Notes: a model not told the origin generated them from the sequence alone. 64,000 bases of DNA from Streptomyces morookaense (GCF_013030945.1 NZ_JABBXF010000014.1:1-64000); one strand, 5' to 3'. Counted from the stretch's first letter, positions 1-9,249 are shown. Program-made: numbers and translations.

Positions 1-71
1 GCGGGCCGGGCGGGCGGCGGCTGCGGAGGCCTGCCGGGAGGCGGGGGGCGGTGTGTGCATCGGGCCGCGGC

Positions 72-920
72 TCAGTGCGACCGGCTTGCGGAGTGACGGG
101 CCGCCGGGCCCGGGGGCAGGCCGCCCTTGGGCTGCGTCGCCCGGCTGTCGTTGTCGCCGCTGCTGCCCACCGGGCGCTCGAACCACTCGCCGTTCGCGGG
201 GTCGTGGACGACGATCGCCTCCAGGACCGATTCGGCCGGCGTGACGACGACGACCTTCGCCGGGTCGTACGAGTCCCACGTGTCGCCCCGGGCCCGGGGC
301 GTGCCCTGGACGGCGACGGGCGGTCCCAGCGGGTTGCCGCAGGCGCAGCGCACCCGGGGGGTGCCCCGGTCGTCGACGAGGACGGCGGTGCCGGTCTGCA
401 GGACGGACTGGAAGCTGGTGACGGAGCCGTCCTTGTAGCCGTGGTCGGTCACCCGGGTGTCGGCGCGCAGATGGACGGGGGTGAGGCCGCGCAGATAGGC
501 GGGGAGGACGTCCGGGTCGATGCCGGCCGCGGCGGCGAAGGCGCGGCCCTTGCCCTGGTTCCCGGTGAAGTAGTCGATCTGCTGTTCGACATCGCAGCCG
601 GCGGCCTTGCGGGTGCCCGCATAGAGGCCGGGCGTGGCGCCCGGCAGGCTGCGGGAGTCGCCTGCCACGGCGGCGGCGCCGGCGTCGTCCATGACGGAGG
701 AGTACCCTCCGGCGCTGCGGGCCGTCGAACGGGTGAAGGGGTCCTTGCCGTCGGCCGAGGCGGCCTGGAGGAAGACCTCTCCCGAGCCGCCGCCCTGGCG
801 GAGGAACCAGACGGCGAGGGCGGCGGCCAGCAGCAGCGCGCCCATGACGATGGCGGTCCTGGACCGCCACCACGGCGCGCGGCCGGCGAGGCGGGTTGCT
901 GACGGCGGTTCGGACGACAC
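72..920 (-). CDS. Membrane-anchored DUF6777-like protein
   Basis: A 282-aa protein with a short cytoplasmic N-terminus, one membrane segment at about residues 24-40 and an extracytoplasmic domain of about 230 aa. The start used is a GTG with no strong ribosome site close by. The extracellular part begins with EVFLQAASADGKDPFT, a pattern I associate with the actinobacterial DUF6777 family; that assignment is from memory. The tail is rich in Gly, Pro and Ser. Four cysteines lie outside the membrane segment, including a CAC pair near residue 193. No enzymatic motif is visible and the function is unknown. It is transcribed away from the streptophobe gene, with a repeat element between the two. 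Confidence 0.65.
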   Translation of the reverse strand: MSSEPPSATRLAGRAPWWRSRTAIVMGALLLAAALAVWFLRQGGGSGEVFLQAASADGKDPFTRSTARSAGGYSSVMDDAGAAAVAGDSRSLPGATPGLYAGTRKAAGCDVEQQIDYFTGNQGKGRAFAAAAGIDPDVLPAYLRGLTPVHLRADTRVTDHGYKDGSVTSFQSVLQTGTAVLVDDRGTPRVRCACGNPLGPPVAVQGTPRARGDTWDSYDPAKVVVVTPAESVLEAIVVHDPANGEWFERPVGSSGDNDSRATQPKGGLPPGPAARHSASRSH

Positions 921-1058
921 GGCCGTGTCTCATCTCCTGTGCTGAAGCCGGTTCATTCTGCTTTGTACCGCATTCATGATTGATGCGGCTTTTTGTGGGG
1001 CTCGCAAGCCGGGGCGCCCCGTAAGGGGGCGCACTCCCGGTCAGGGGGCGCCCGGTCA

Positions 1059-1235
1059 GCGCCCCGTCAGGGGCGCGGGGAACTGCGCGACCAGCCCCCA
1101 CCGGCCCGCAGCCGACGCACCACCCAGGAGGTCCGGGGCGCAGCCCTGGGGGCACCCCCAGCGGTAGCTGGGGGAACCTCGGCTGCGGGCGCGTCGTGCT
1201 TGCTCGCGCAGTTCCCCGCGCCCCTGACGGGGCGC
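1059..1235. repeat. Intergenic repeat, copy 1 (32-bp inverted arms)
   Basis: Perfect 32-bp inverted arms at 1059-1090 and 1204-1235 share the core GCGCGGGGAACTGCGCGA. The 113 bases between them include a second hairpin module around 1140-1175. The same modules recur near 5200, 23950, 27600, 33000 and 53850. This copy lies between divergent genes, so a simple terminator role does not explain it. It fills most of the 921-1303 gap, and I see no gene there. Confidence 0.85.
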
Positions 1236-1303
1236 CTGCTCGCGCCCACGCGGCGGAGCCGCTTAGGTTGGCCGCAGCCGTACCGGAGAAGGACGGAGAC
1301 TCC

Positions 1304-2578
1304 ATGAGCCGGCCATTGCGCGCCTGGGGCGAGGCCCTCGCGGCCGTGGTCGCCGGAACAGCGGCGATGGCGGCCGTAGCGGCCGCAGGCCTCTGGGCCG
1401 CAGGCGCCGACGGCCTGCCCGGCGACGCCTTCCCCTCGGTGGTCGCCGCCACGATGGTTGCGGCGGTCGGCGGCTCGGTGGAACTGACCGGCGGCGCGGG
1501 CTTCTTCGGGCACACCGCCGCGGAGCTCACAGTCGTACCGCTGTCGGTGACGCTGGCCTGGGCCCTGGCCATGGGCACGGTCTTCCTGCACCCGCTGCGG
1601 CACCGGGCGGTGACGGGCGGGACGGAACTGCTGGGCCGGGTCGCCCGGACGGCCGTGCTGTGGCTGCTGGTCCTGCTGCTGCTCACGCGCGCCGCCCGGC
1701 ACACCTTCACCCTGCGCATCGGCGGGGACATCCTCAACGACATCGGCGAGGCGCTGGGCGTGACCCCGGCCGTGGGTTTCCGGGCGGACCCCGGCCCCAC
1801 CCTCGGCTTCGGGCTGCTGTGGCTGCTGGCCGTGCTCGCCGCGGCCCTCGCGGTGTCCCGGCGGGCCCCGCTGCCCCCGCGGCTGCTGCCCCTCCAGGAC
1901 GCGGTCCGGCCCGCCGCCTTCGCGATGCTCGCCGTGCTGCTGGCCTACGTCGTACTGGGCGTCGTCGTCGGCGTGGTCACCCTCTTCACGCACGGCCACC
2001 CCGCGCAGACCTGTGCGGTCCTGCTGCTCGGCCTGCCGAACCTGGCCTGGATGGCGTTCGGCGTCGGGCTCGGCGGCTCCTGGACGGGCCATGTGCCCGC
2101 CGGCATCGGGCTGCCGATGCCCTCCGCCCTCGCAGCGGTCCTGCGCGAGCCGCACCGGGGCGAGGCCACGGTGAACGCCGCCACGCTGGCCGAACACGAC
2201 GGCCGGGCCTGGGTGCTGGTCGCCCTCGCCGTGCTCGCCCTGCTCGCGGCCGGCTTCCTGGCCGCGGTGCGCGCGCCCGCGCGGACGCGGACCTGGCAGC
2301 ACGCGGTGCACCTGGCGGTGGCCCTGGCCGTGACCCTGCTCGCGACAGGACTGCTGACGAACGTCTCGGCCCGCTACGGGCTGTCCCTGCTGGGTCTCGG
2401 CGACCTGGGCGGCTTCGGCAGCGGCGAAGTGCGGCTGCACGCACGCCTGCTGCACCTGGTGGGGCTGGGAGTGTTGTGGGGGCTCGCGGCGGGCGTGCTC
2501 GGGAGCCTGCTCGCGGTACGAGTGCGCAGGCGGGGGGAAGTCGAGGAAGAGGTGGAGGGGGAGGGCGCCGGTCCCTGA
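1304..2578 (+). CDS. Streptophobe family integral membrane protein
   Basis: A 424-aa, very hydrophobic protein with roughly ten predicted membrane segments in Ala/Leu/Val-rich stretches, ending in an acidic, highly charged tail (residues about 410-424). The ATG at 1304 follows a purine-rich AAGGACGGAG; an upstream in-frame start would read through repeat copy 1. Composition, length and the periplasmic loops match the streptophobe family of Streptomyces membrane proteins, whose role is unknown. The next gene begins about 20 bases downstream and is probably co-transcribed. Confidence 0.7.
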   Translation: MSRPLRAWGEALAAVVAGTAAMAAVAAAGLWAAGADGLPGDAFPSVVAATMVAAVGGSVELTGGAGFFGHTAAELTVVPLSVTLAWALAMGTVFLHPLRHRAVTGGTELLGRVARTAVLWLLVLLLLTRAARHTFTLRIGGDILNDIGEALGVTPAVGFRADPGPTLGFGLLWLLAVLAAALAVSRRAPLPPRLLPLQDAVRPAAFAMLAVLLAYVVLGVVVGVVTLFTHGHPAQTCAVLLLGLPNLAWMAFGVGLGGSWTGHVPAGIGLPMPSALAAVLREPHRGEATVNAATLAEHDGRAWVLVALAVLALLAAGFLAAVRAPARTRTWQHAVHLAVALAVTLLATGLLTNVSARYGLSLLGLGDLGGFGSGEVRLHARLLHLVGLGVLWGLAAGVLGSLLAVRVRRRGEVEEEVEGEGAGP

Positions 2579-2598
2579 CACCGGACGGAGGGATTCCG

Positions 2599-3063
2599 GT
2601 GCCGCGTACGCGAAGGGAATCCGACGTGACCCCGCAGGACCACCGGCAGTTGCCCGTCTTCGTCTACGGCACGCTGCGCCCCGGCCAGTGCAACCACGAC
2701 CTCTTCCTGCGCGGCCGCACCACCGCCGTCCGGCCCGCGCGGCTGCACGGCGCGGTGCTGTACGAGGGGCCGGGCTATCCGTACGCGGTGGCCGATCCCG
2801 CGGGCGACGTGCTCGGCGAGATCATCACGCTCGCGCCCGCCGATTATCGCCATGTGCTCGCCGCGCTCGACGTGTTGGAGAACCACATGCCGGGCGATCC
2901 CGCCAGTCTCTACGACCGGGTCGAGCGCGAGGTGCGGCTCACCGGCTCCGGCGAGGCCGTCCGCGCCTGGGTCTACCTGGCGGCGGACCGGGTCGCCCGG
3001 CGGCTGCGCGCCTCGGGAACGACCGTGCCGGGCGGCAGTTGGCCGGGGCCGCGTCTCACATAG
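2599..3063 (+). CDS. Gamma-glutamylcyclotransferase-fold (AIG2-like) protein
   Basis: A 154-aa cytoplasmic protein with the family signature FVYGTLRPGQCNHD near the N-terminus, which forms the substrate-binding loop, and a conserved acidic residue region at LENHMPGDPASLYDR. These proteins release 5-oxoproline from gamma-glutamyl amines or amides, or remove gamma-glutamyl protecting groups as BtrG does. The actual substrate cannot be told from sequence. The GTG at 2599 has GGAGGG six bases upstream. An in-frame GTG at 2626 with GAAGGGA seven bases upstream is an equally possible start. It probably forms a two-gene unit with the streptophobe gene. Confidence 0.8.
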   Translation: MPRTRRESDVTPQDHRQLPVFVYGTLRPGQCNHDLFLRGRTTAVRPARLHGAVLYEGPGYPYAVADPAGDVLGEIITLAPADYRHVLAALDVLENHMPGDPASLYDRVEREVRLTGSGEAVRAWVYLAADRVARRLRASGTTVPGGSWPGPRLT

Positions 3064-3167
3064 TGATCACTTCCCGAACGGCGGCAACCCTCCGGCAGGT
3101 TGACCCGTCTTGAGGTGCAACGGAACGGGAAGTTGCCCACTCGTTACGGGCCGTTGGTCCTTTGTTA

Positions 3168-3190
3168 ACAGTTGATCAACTGTCCGGACA
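3168..3190. promoter_or_regulatory. Paired palindromes upstream of the M4 protease gene
   Basis: A perfect 16-bp palindrome (3168-3183, half-site ACAGTTGA) runs directly into a second perfect 10-bp palindrome (3181-3190, TGTCCGGACA). It lies about 150 bases before the metalloprotease start in an otherwise featureless 276-base gap. Its symmetry and position fit an operator for a dimeric regulator; which one is unknown. The CAGTTGA half-site recurs as an inverted pair at 7068-7090. Confidence 0.45.
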
Positions 3191-3339
3191 GGTCACCCTT
3201 CCCCTCTTTTCATGCGCATGCCAAAGCGGCATTGTCCTCGGCGGGACCACAGGTCCCCGTGGTGCCGATGTGACGGCACCACGTGCATTGCGCGCGTCCG
3301 GGCCTGCCCGGACCGCCCAGGACAAAGGGCGCAGACCCC

Positions 3340-5151
3340 ATGCGTACAACCCCCACACACAGACGAATAGTCACCGTCGCCGTCGCAGTCGTCGCGGCGG
3401 CGACCATGGCGGGCACGGCCACGGCCGCCCCCTCGCCCGCCTCCGCGGCCAAGGTGACCTCGGCCTCGGCCCGGCCCACCGGCAGCGCGGAGACCCAGCT
3501 CGTGAAGGCGGCCCGCGCCGCGGCCTTCGCCCACGCCGGAGCCACCGGTGTGAGCAAGGCCGACACGCTGACCGTCAAGGACGCCCTCGTCGACCCCGAG
3601 GGCAAGCGCCACGTCCGCTTCGAGCGCAGCCACAAGGGCGTTCCCGTGATCGGCGGCGACATCGTCGTCCACCTCGACGCCCAGCAGAAGTACGTCGGCG
3701 CGAGCCGCGCCGTCCACCACGACGTGACCGTCCCCACGGTCAAGCCCAAGCTGGCCGCCCACGAGGCCGCCGCCAAGGCCGCCGCCTCCGCCGAGGGCAC
3801 CGCGGGCTCCGCCCAGCTGGTCATCGACGCCCGCGAGGGCAAGAGCGTGCTGGCCTACCAGGTCACCGTCACCGGCAGCCGCAACGCCGAGGCCGGCAGC
3901 GCCCATTCGGTGGTCGTCGACGCCGCCTCGGGCAAGGTGCTCAGCAACACCCCGCTCACCGACGGCTTCATCTCCCCGCAGCTCCAGGCCAAGCTCCGCG
4001 ACCTGGGCCTGCAGGCCGCCCCGCGCACCGGCGCGAGGACCCCGGCGAAGAAGCCCGCCAAGCCCACGACCGGCAGCTTCCCCGCCCCGGCGACCGGCAG
4101 CGGCACCTCGTTCTACGTCGGCACCGTGCCCCTGCTCACCACGCAGACCGGCCAGAACTCCTTCGTCCTCAAGGACTCCTCCCGCGGCAACACCGAGACC
4201 CGCGACGCGGGTTCGCAGGAGCTGGGGGCCTTCGCCAACGGCAAGGAGCTGACGACCACCGACAACAAGTGGGGCAACGGCACCACGTCGGACGTCAACA
4301 CCGCCGCGGTGGACGCCCAGTACGGCATCACCAGCACGTTCGACTACTACAAGAACGTCTTCGGCCGCAACGGCATCAAGAACGACGGCGCCGGCCCGCA
4401 CGCGCTCGTCCACTTCGGCAGCAACGTCGGCAACGCCTTCTGGTCGCCCGACTGCTCCTGCATGCTCTACGGCGACGGGGACGGAGAAACGTTCAAGCAG
4501 CCGCTGGTGGCCCTGGACGTCACCGGTCACGAGCTCACCCACGGCGTGGTCGAGGCCACCGCCAACTTCCAGCCCACGCGCACCGACGCGCGGGGCAACC
4601 AGTTCGGCGAGGCGGGCTCCCTCAACGAGTCGTTCGCGGACATCTTCGGCACCGCCGTGGAGTTCAAGACGAACAACCCGCAGAACCCGCCGAACTACCT
4701 CATCGGCGAGAAGCTCGGCCTGGAGCAGACCTTCCTGCGCCGCCTCGACCACCCCTCGCTCGACAAGCTCGAGGGCACCGTCGACTACTGGGACAGCGGC
4801 TCCTACGACCGTGAGGTGCACGCGGGTTCGGGCGTCTCGTCGCACGCCTTCTACCTGCTCGCCGAGGGCAGCGGCCAGAAGACCGTCGGAGGCGTGGCGT
4901 ACGACTCCCCGACCTACGACGGCTCGACCGTGACCGGCATCGGCCGCGACAAGGCCGAGCAGATCTTCTACCGGGCGCTCACCCGTTACCTGGTCTCCAG
5001 CTCCGACTTCCACGACGCGCGCACGGCCACGCTGCAGGCGGCCGCGGACATCTACGGTCAGGGCAGCACCGAGTACCAGACCGTCGACAAGGCGTGGGCC
5101 GCGGTCAATGTGACCGCGGACAATGCGCCGCAGGGCAACGTGCAGCGCTGA
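3340..5151 (+). CDS. Secreted M4 (thermolysin-family) zinc metalloprotease
   Basis: A 603-aa preproprotein: a signal peptide (about 1-37), an FTP/PepSY propeptide (about 60-220) and a thermolysin catalytic domain. Zinc and catalytic residues are in HELTH (H397, E398, H401) and in the downstream NESFAD motif (E430). H494 in REVHAGSG matches the transition-state histidine of thermolysin. Compared with thermolysin there are about eight extra residues between HELTH and NExxxD. The ATG at 3340 is chosen because a clear signal peptide starts there; an upstream in-frame start adds only a low-complexity stretch. It acts outside the cell, degrading protein. A strong hairpin terminator follows at 5210-5235. 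Confidence 0.93.
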   Translation: MRTTPTHRRIVTVAVAVVAAATMAGTATAAPSPASAAKVTSASARPTGSAETQLVKAARAAAFAHAGATGVSKADTLTVKDALVDPEGKRHVRFERSHKGVPVIGGDIVVHLDAQQKYVGASRAVHHDVTVPTVKPKLAAHEAAAKAAASAEGTAGSAQLVIDAREGKSVLAYQVTVTGSRNAEAGSAHSVVVDAASGKVLSNTPLTDGFISPQLQAKLRDLGLQAAPRTGARTPAKKPAKPTTGSFPAPATGSGTSFYVGTVPLLTTQTGQNSFVLKDSSRGNTETRDAGSQELGAFANGKELTTTDNKWGNGTTSDVNTAAVDAQYGITSTFDYYKNVFGRNGIKNDGAGPHALVHFGSNVGNAFWSPDCSCMLYGDGDGETFKQPLVALDVTGHELTHGVVEATANFQPTRTDARGNQFGEAGSLNESFADIFGTAVEFKTNNPQNPPNYLIGEKLGLEQTFLRRLDHPSLDKLEGTVDYWDSGSYDREVHAGSGVSSHAFYLLAEGSGQKTVGGVAYDSPTYDGSTVTGIGRDKAEQIFYRALTRYLVSSSDFHDARTATLQAAADIYGQGSTEYQTVDKAWAAVNVTADNAPQGNVQR

Positions 5152-5173
5152 CGCTCCGCTGGAAGCGTGGTCC

Positions 5174-5235
5174 GTCGGCTGCAGGCCGTCTGTGGCTGAT
5201 CGCGCAGTTCCCCGCGCCCCTTACGGGGCGCGGGG
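5174..5235 (+). terminator. Terminator formed by repeat, copy 2
   Basis: This is a half copy of the intergenic repeat (right arm plus the GTCGGCTGCAGGCCGTC module). Its end folds into an 11-bp perfect stem, 5210-5220 with 5225-5235, with a TTAC loop and TTTCT after it. It lies between the convergent M4 protease and esterase genes and would end transcription from the plus strand, and probably from both sides. Confidence 0.75.
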
Positions 5236-5243
5236 TTTCTGTT

Positions 5244-6854
5244 CTACGAGTCCCAGGACGGGAACGCGTATCCGTCCCACAACGCACGTTCGTTGTCCCT
5301 CGGCGCACTGCGTACCACGGGGTTCAGGTCCCAGAACCTGGTTGCGCGGTCCGTGCCCCAGTACGCGCGCCAACCCGGATTGCCCGTGCGGGCGAAGGAA
5401 GCCCAGGCGTCCATCATCGCCTGCGACAGCCGGGTGAGTTCCGGCCGCTGCGCCGCCAGGGTCTCCTTGCCGCGCGGCACCCAGCCGAGGTCGAGCGTGC
5501 CGAAGACGAACGGCAGCTCCAACTGGTGCATGGCGCCGAGGTTCTGTGCGTCCGGTACTCCCTTCGCGTACGGCACATGCCAGTCGAACTGGTAGACGTA
5601 CGAGGGCCGCCAGCGGGACTGGGCCTGGGCCAGCCGGACCGAAGGGATCCGCCAGATCTGGTCCGTGAGCATGGCGTTCACGACCCGGCCCTCGGCCAGT
5701 CCCGGGCGGTCGGCGGCGTAGACGTCGTACATCTGCTGCTTGCGCGCCGCGAGCGGGGCGGGGAACACCGCATACGCGCTGAGCGGCAGTTCGAGGATGC
5801 CCGGCTGGAACAGGGCCCAGAAGTCCGTCTCGTTGCTGTTGCTGCCGGTCATCACGTCGACGTTCCGGGCGCTGCCCGCCGCGACCCGGTCGAGCACCTG
5901 GCCGGGCACCAGCGAACCGTCCACGTACGGCCCGAAGAAGACCGCGCCGGCCAGTCCGGGCGCCGCTGCCCGCGCCGTGCGCTGGAGTTCCAGGATCTGC
6001 CGGGTGTCCAGCGCGGCGAGGTCGCCGACCCGGTGGATGCCGCCCGCGGTGAAGACGCGCTGGGCCGCGGACTCGGCCGAGTGCCGGGTGTGCACGAGGT
6101 AGCCGGGCCCGCTCTCGGTGACCGCCCGGCGGAACAGCCGCTCCGGGTGCTCGCCCGCCAGCAGCGCATTGATGGACACCGAGCCCGCCGACTGCCCGAA
6201 GACCGTGACATTGCGCGGGTCCCCGCCGAAGGCGGCGGCCTGTTCGCGCACCCAGCCGAGGGCGGCGGCCTCGTCGCGCAGCCCGTTGTTGCCGGAGCCG
6301 GCGTACGAGCGGTCCAGGGAGCCGAGTTCGGTCCAGCCGAGGATGCCGAGCCGGTAGTCGGCCGAGACCACGACCGCGTCGCCGCGTGCGGCGAGGGCGG
6401 CTCCGTCGGTCATCGCGTCGCTCGCGCTGTTGATGACGTTCTCGCCGCCGTGGAGGAACACCATGACGGGCCTGTGCGCCCCGCGCGTCCGCGGGGCCCA
6501 GATGTTCACGTGGAGACAGTCCTCGTCGCCCTGCCCGTTCCCGTCGGCCAGATCCTGCGGGCACGGCGGCTTCGCGACGTCGGCGTTCAGCGTCCCCCGC
6601 CGGGCCGCGGGCGGCTCGGGCGGGCGGAAGCGCCGGGGCCCGGTGGGTGCGGCGGCGTACGGCACGCCGAGATATGCGCAGGTGCCGGCGCGGACCGTGC
6701 CCTGCACCGGGCCCTGCGACGTGGCGGCCCGGCAGTTCTCCGCATCGCCCGCCTGTACGGACGCACCGCCCGGCAGGCAGGTCACGGCGCCCAGCGCGAG
6801 GGCGGCGAGGGCCACGGCGGCGCGCCCGCGCAGCCGGCTGTCCCGAGGGAACAC
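5244..6854 (-). CDS. Secreted type B carboxylesterase
   Basis: A 536-aa exported alpha/beta-hydrolase. The GTG at 6854 has AAGGAG seven bases upstream, and a signal peptide follows with a hydrophobic core VALAALALGAV. Family hallmarks are the GDEDCLHVNIWAP motif, the oxyanion segment FLHGG, the nucleophile elbow GQSAG (S222), the acid region SNSNETDFW and the histidine region GAMHQLELPF. It should hydrolyse carboxylic esters outside the cell; natural substrates are not evident. It is convergent with the M4 protease and separated from it by a terminator. Upstream is a 550-base gap with an inverted repeat (7068-7090) and a hairpin. Confidence 0.9.
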   Translation of the reverse strand: MFPRDSRLRGRAAVALAALALGAVTCLPGGASVQAGDAENCRAATSQGPVQGTVRAGTCAYLGVPYAAAPTGPRRFRPPEPPAARRGTLNADVAKPPCPQDLADGNGQGDEDCLHVNIWAPRTRGAHRPVMVFLHGGENVINSASDAMTDGAALAARGDAVVVSADYRLGILGWTELGSLDRSYAGSGNNGLRDEAAALGWVREQAAAFGGDPRNVTVFGQSAGSVSINALLAGEHPERLFRRAVTESGPGYLVHTRHSAESAAQRVFTAGGIHRVGDLAALDTRQILELQRTARAAAPGLAGAVFFGPYVDGSLVPGQVLDRVAAGSARNVDVMTGSNSNETDFWALFQPGILELPLSAYAVFPAPLAARKQQMYDVYAADRPGLAEGRVVNAMLTDQIWRIPSVRLAQAQSRWRPSYVYQFDWHVPYAKGVPDAQNLGAMHQLELPFVFGTLDLGWVPRGKETLAAQRPELTRLSQAMMDAWASFARTGNPGWRAYWGTDRATRFWDLNPVVRSAPRDNERALWDGYAFPSWDS

Positions 6855-7067
6855 GACGTCACTCCTTCGTCGTCGGCGGCACCGGCGCGAGGGTACCGGG
6901 CCCGCCCTCCAGCTTCGCGGCACCGACGGCTCCGGGGCCATCCCCCGTCCGAGGGGCGGGAGCCGTATCCTCCGGCGCGGGGCCGTGCCATGCCACGCCC
7001 CGAATGGACGGAACCTCTGACTCCGCTTATCCGGCGTCCAGTTCGCGTCCGGAATTCAATGGCGCCG

Positions 7068-7090
7068 CAGTTGAACTGACCGTTCAACTG
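7068..7090. promoter_or_regulatory. Inverted repeat, candidate operator
   Basis: Nine-base perfect arms CAGTTGAAC and GTTCAACTG are separated by TGACC, in the 554-base region between the divergent esterase and MmyB-type regulator genes. The half-site CAGTTGA also forms the palindrome at 3168-3183, so one regulator may bind both. The bases between 6855 and 7067 hold nothing else I can name. Confidence 0.4.
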
Positions 7091-7244
7091 TCACAATTCG
7101 TCGATCACGGCGGCGCCTTCACCCAGGACGGCCCCGGCCTTCCGGAAGGGGCGGCGGGCGTGGTGCCCGCTCTTCTCGCCGCCACCACCGGCAACGCCCC
7201 CACCTGGGACCGGGCGTTGCTCCTGGCCCGGCAGGAGGGATGCC

Positions 7245-7283
7245 CCCGGGCCCTTCCGCACCCCTGTAGCGGAAGGACCCGGG
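7245..7283. other. Strong hairpin in an intergenic region
   Basis: A 15-position stem (7245-7259 with 7269-7283) carries one C/A mismatch and a 9-base loop. It lies 126 bases before the MmyB-type regulator. No T-run follows on the plus strand and no gene ends here, so it is not an obvious terminator; it could be a 5' leader structure. A small GACAG/CTGTC repeat follows at about 7303-7317. Confidence 0.4.
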
Positions 7284-7408
7284 CTGACGTTCTTGATCCT
7301 CCGACAGGGAAGCTGTCGCGTACAGTGACCGATTATGCTGGTATCGACACCACTACTATCCGGACCACCACCCATACCCGCCGCCGGCCCTCGAGAGACG
7401 GGGGTTTG

Positions 7409-8266
7409 ATGGCTGACCTTGAACGACGCCGCGCCCTGGCGGAGTTCCTCCGGTCCCGCCGGGCCCGGATCACCCCCGAGGACGTCGGCATTCCGGGCGG
7501 CTCCCGCCGCCGCACGCCCGGCCTGCGCCGGGAGGAAGTGGCCCAGCTCTCGGGGGTGAGCGTCACCTGGTACACCTGGCTGGAACAGGCCCGCGACATC
7601 ACCGTGAGCCGCCAGGTACTGGAGAGCCTGTCCCGCGCCCTCCAGCTGAACAGGGACGAGCGCCGCCATCTGTACGCACTGGCCGACGAGCCCCTGCTGG
7701 AATACCCCTGTCCGGCAGACGCTCCCACGCCCGCGCTGCAGAAGCTGGTGGACGCCCTCGACCCGCACCCGGCCTACCTCAGCGACGCCAACTGGGACCT
7801 GGTGGCCTGGAACCGCTCCATGGCCGGCCTCATCGGCGACCCGGGCCGCCTGCCGGCCGCCGAACGCAACCTCATCCGGCTGACGTTCAGCGATCCCGGC
7901 ATGCGCACGCTGATGGCCGACTGGGCGGGCCAGGCCCAGTCGCTGCTGGCCCAGTTCCGCGCGGACTCCCGGCAGCGCATCGGCGATCCGTACCTGGACC
8001 GCATCACGGGCGAACTGCGCGAGTCGAGCCCGGAGTTCCGCGACTGGTGGGACAAGCACGACATCGCGGAGTTCCACTCGACCCAGCGCGAATTCCTCCA
8101 CCCCGAGCTCGGCAGCCTCACGTTCGACTACGTGATGCTGGAGGCCCTGGAATCCCCGGGCATGAAGCTCTTCACCTCCATGCCGTCGGACACCGCGACG
8201 ACGGCCAAACTGCCCGCCCTGCAGGAGTACGGCACGAGGCACTCCCTCGCCGCACCCCTCGCCTAG
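7409..8266 (+). CDS. XRE-family regulator with MmyB-like ligand domain
   Basis: A 285-aa cytoplasmic DNA-binding protein. Residues about 5-80 form a helix-turn-helix with the subfamily signature RRRTPGLRREEVAQLSGVS and WYTWLEQAR. Residues about 105-270 form the MmyB-like domain, with LSDANWDLVAWNRSM and LRESSPEFRDWW, thought to bind a small hydrophobic ligand. The ATG at 7409 lies just after GACGGGGG. In Streptomyces such regulators usually act on a neighbouring oxidoreductase or biosynthetic gene. Here the next gene (63 bases downstream, same strand) is a squalene/phytoene-synthase-fold enzyme, the likely partner. Confidence 0.87.
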   Translation: MADLERRRALAEFLRSRRARITPEDVGIPGGSRRRTPGLRREEVAQLSGVSVTWYTWLEQARDITVSRQVLESLSRALQLNRDERRHLYALADEPLLEYPCPADAPTPALQKLVDALDPHPAYLSDANWDLVAWNRSMAGLIGDPGRLPAAERNLIRLTFSDPGMRTLMADWAGQAQSLLAQFRADSRQRIGDPYLDRITGELRESSPEFRDWWDKHDIAEFHSTQREFLHPELGSLTFDYVMLEALESPGMKLFTSMPSDTATTAKLPALQEYGTRHSLAAPLA

Positions 8267-8328
8267 CCCCGCCCGGCGGCGGGCACCGGCGGGTGTCCGC
8301 CGCCGGGCACGACGAAGAAGAACGACAG

Positions 8329-9249
8329 ATGACTTCGTGGGACACGATGCTGGATGCCGCAGGCATCCACGACCCGCAGCTGCGCGCCGACTTCACACGC
8401 GGGCGCGTCCTGGTGGCCGGCTACCGCCGCCAGGCCTATCTGGCCGTCCGGCTGCTGCTGCCCCCTGCCCTGGTGCCGCACGTCGTCGCCGCGACGGCCT
8501 TCATGCACCACACCGACCGGCTCCTCGACGAAGCCCGCCCCCTCGCGGAGCGCATGGCCGGGCACGCGGAGTGGGAGAAGCAGGTGCGCGAGGGCCTGGC
8601 CACAGGTTCCGCCGGTCACCCGATACTCCGCCCGCTGCTGCACACCGCCGCCCAATACCCCGTGCTGCGCGGCCACATCGAGGACTTCCTCGCCGCGGCC
8701 CCGGCCGACCTGTCCTTCAAGGGCTTCGCAACCGAGGAGGACTACGCGCACTACGTCGACTCCTACTCGTTGCCGGCCTTCATGCTCATCGCCTCCCTCC
8801 TCGCCCCCGACGACCGCACCGACGCCTTCCGGGAGGCCTGCCGTTCCTACATCGACGGCAGCCAGCGGCTGGACTTCGTCAACGATCTGGCCGAGGACCT
8901 GCGGGACGAGCGCCTGGGCCTCTCCGAGGAGACCCTGCGGGAGCACGGTGTGGCCCGTACGGACCTGGAGGACGGGCGGGACACCCCGGGGGTGCGGGCG
9001 CTGCTGGCCCGCCATCTGGGGTCGGCGCGCGAGGACTTGGCGGCCGCGCGCCGCATGGCCGGCTTCGTGGCGCCGGTGCACCGGCCGTTCGTCCATGCGG
9101 CGGTGCGGATCGAGTTGCTCACCGCCGACGCCGTGGCGGCGAAAGGGGCGGGGATTCTCCGCGGTCCGGCCCACCCCTCGGTGCCCGCGGCCCTGGCGGT
9201 ACTCGTCGGCGAGTACCGCCGGACACGACGGGTGCGCCACGCGGCGTAG
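8329..9249 (+). CDS. Squalene/phytoene synthase family enzyme
   Basis: A 306-aa all-helical isoprenoid synthase-like protein. Two Mg-binding aspartate-rich motifs are visible: DRLLDE (D63, D67) and DFVNDLAEDLRDE (D182, D186, D190). Family members join two prenyl diphosphates head to head, or in some bacteria cyclise or hydrolyse one. No carotenoid, hopanoid or squalene-processing gene is in the window, so it stands alone apart from the regulator upstream. The first motif is HHTDRLLDE rather than the usual DDIxD-like form, so a variant substrate or activity is possible. The ATG at 8329 is preceded by a weak GAAGAA. Confidence 0.8.
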   Translation: MTSWDTMLDAAGIHDPQLRADFTRGRVLVAGYRRQAYLAVRLLLPPALVPHVVAATAFMHHTDRLLDEARPLAERMAGHAEWEKQVREGLATGSAGHPILRPLLHTAAQYPVLRGHIEDFLAAAPADLSFKGFATEEDYAHYVDSYSLPAFMLIASLLAPDDRTDAFREACRSYIDGSQRLDFVNDLAEDLRDERLGLSEETLREHGVARTDLEDGRDTPGVRALLARHLGSAREDLAAARRMAGFVAPVHRPFVHAAVRIELLTADAVAAKGAGILRGPAHPSVPAALAVLVGEYRRTRRVRHAA

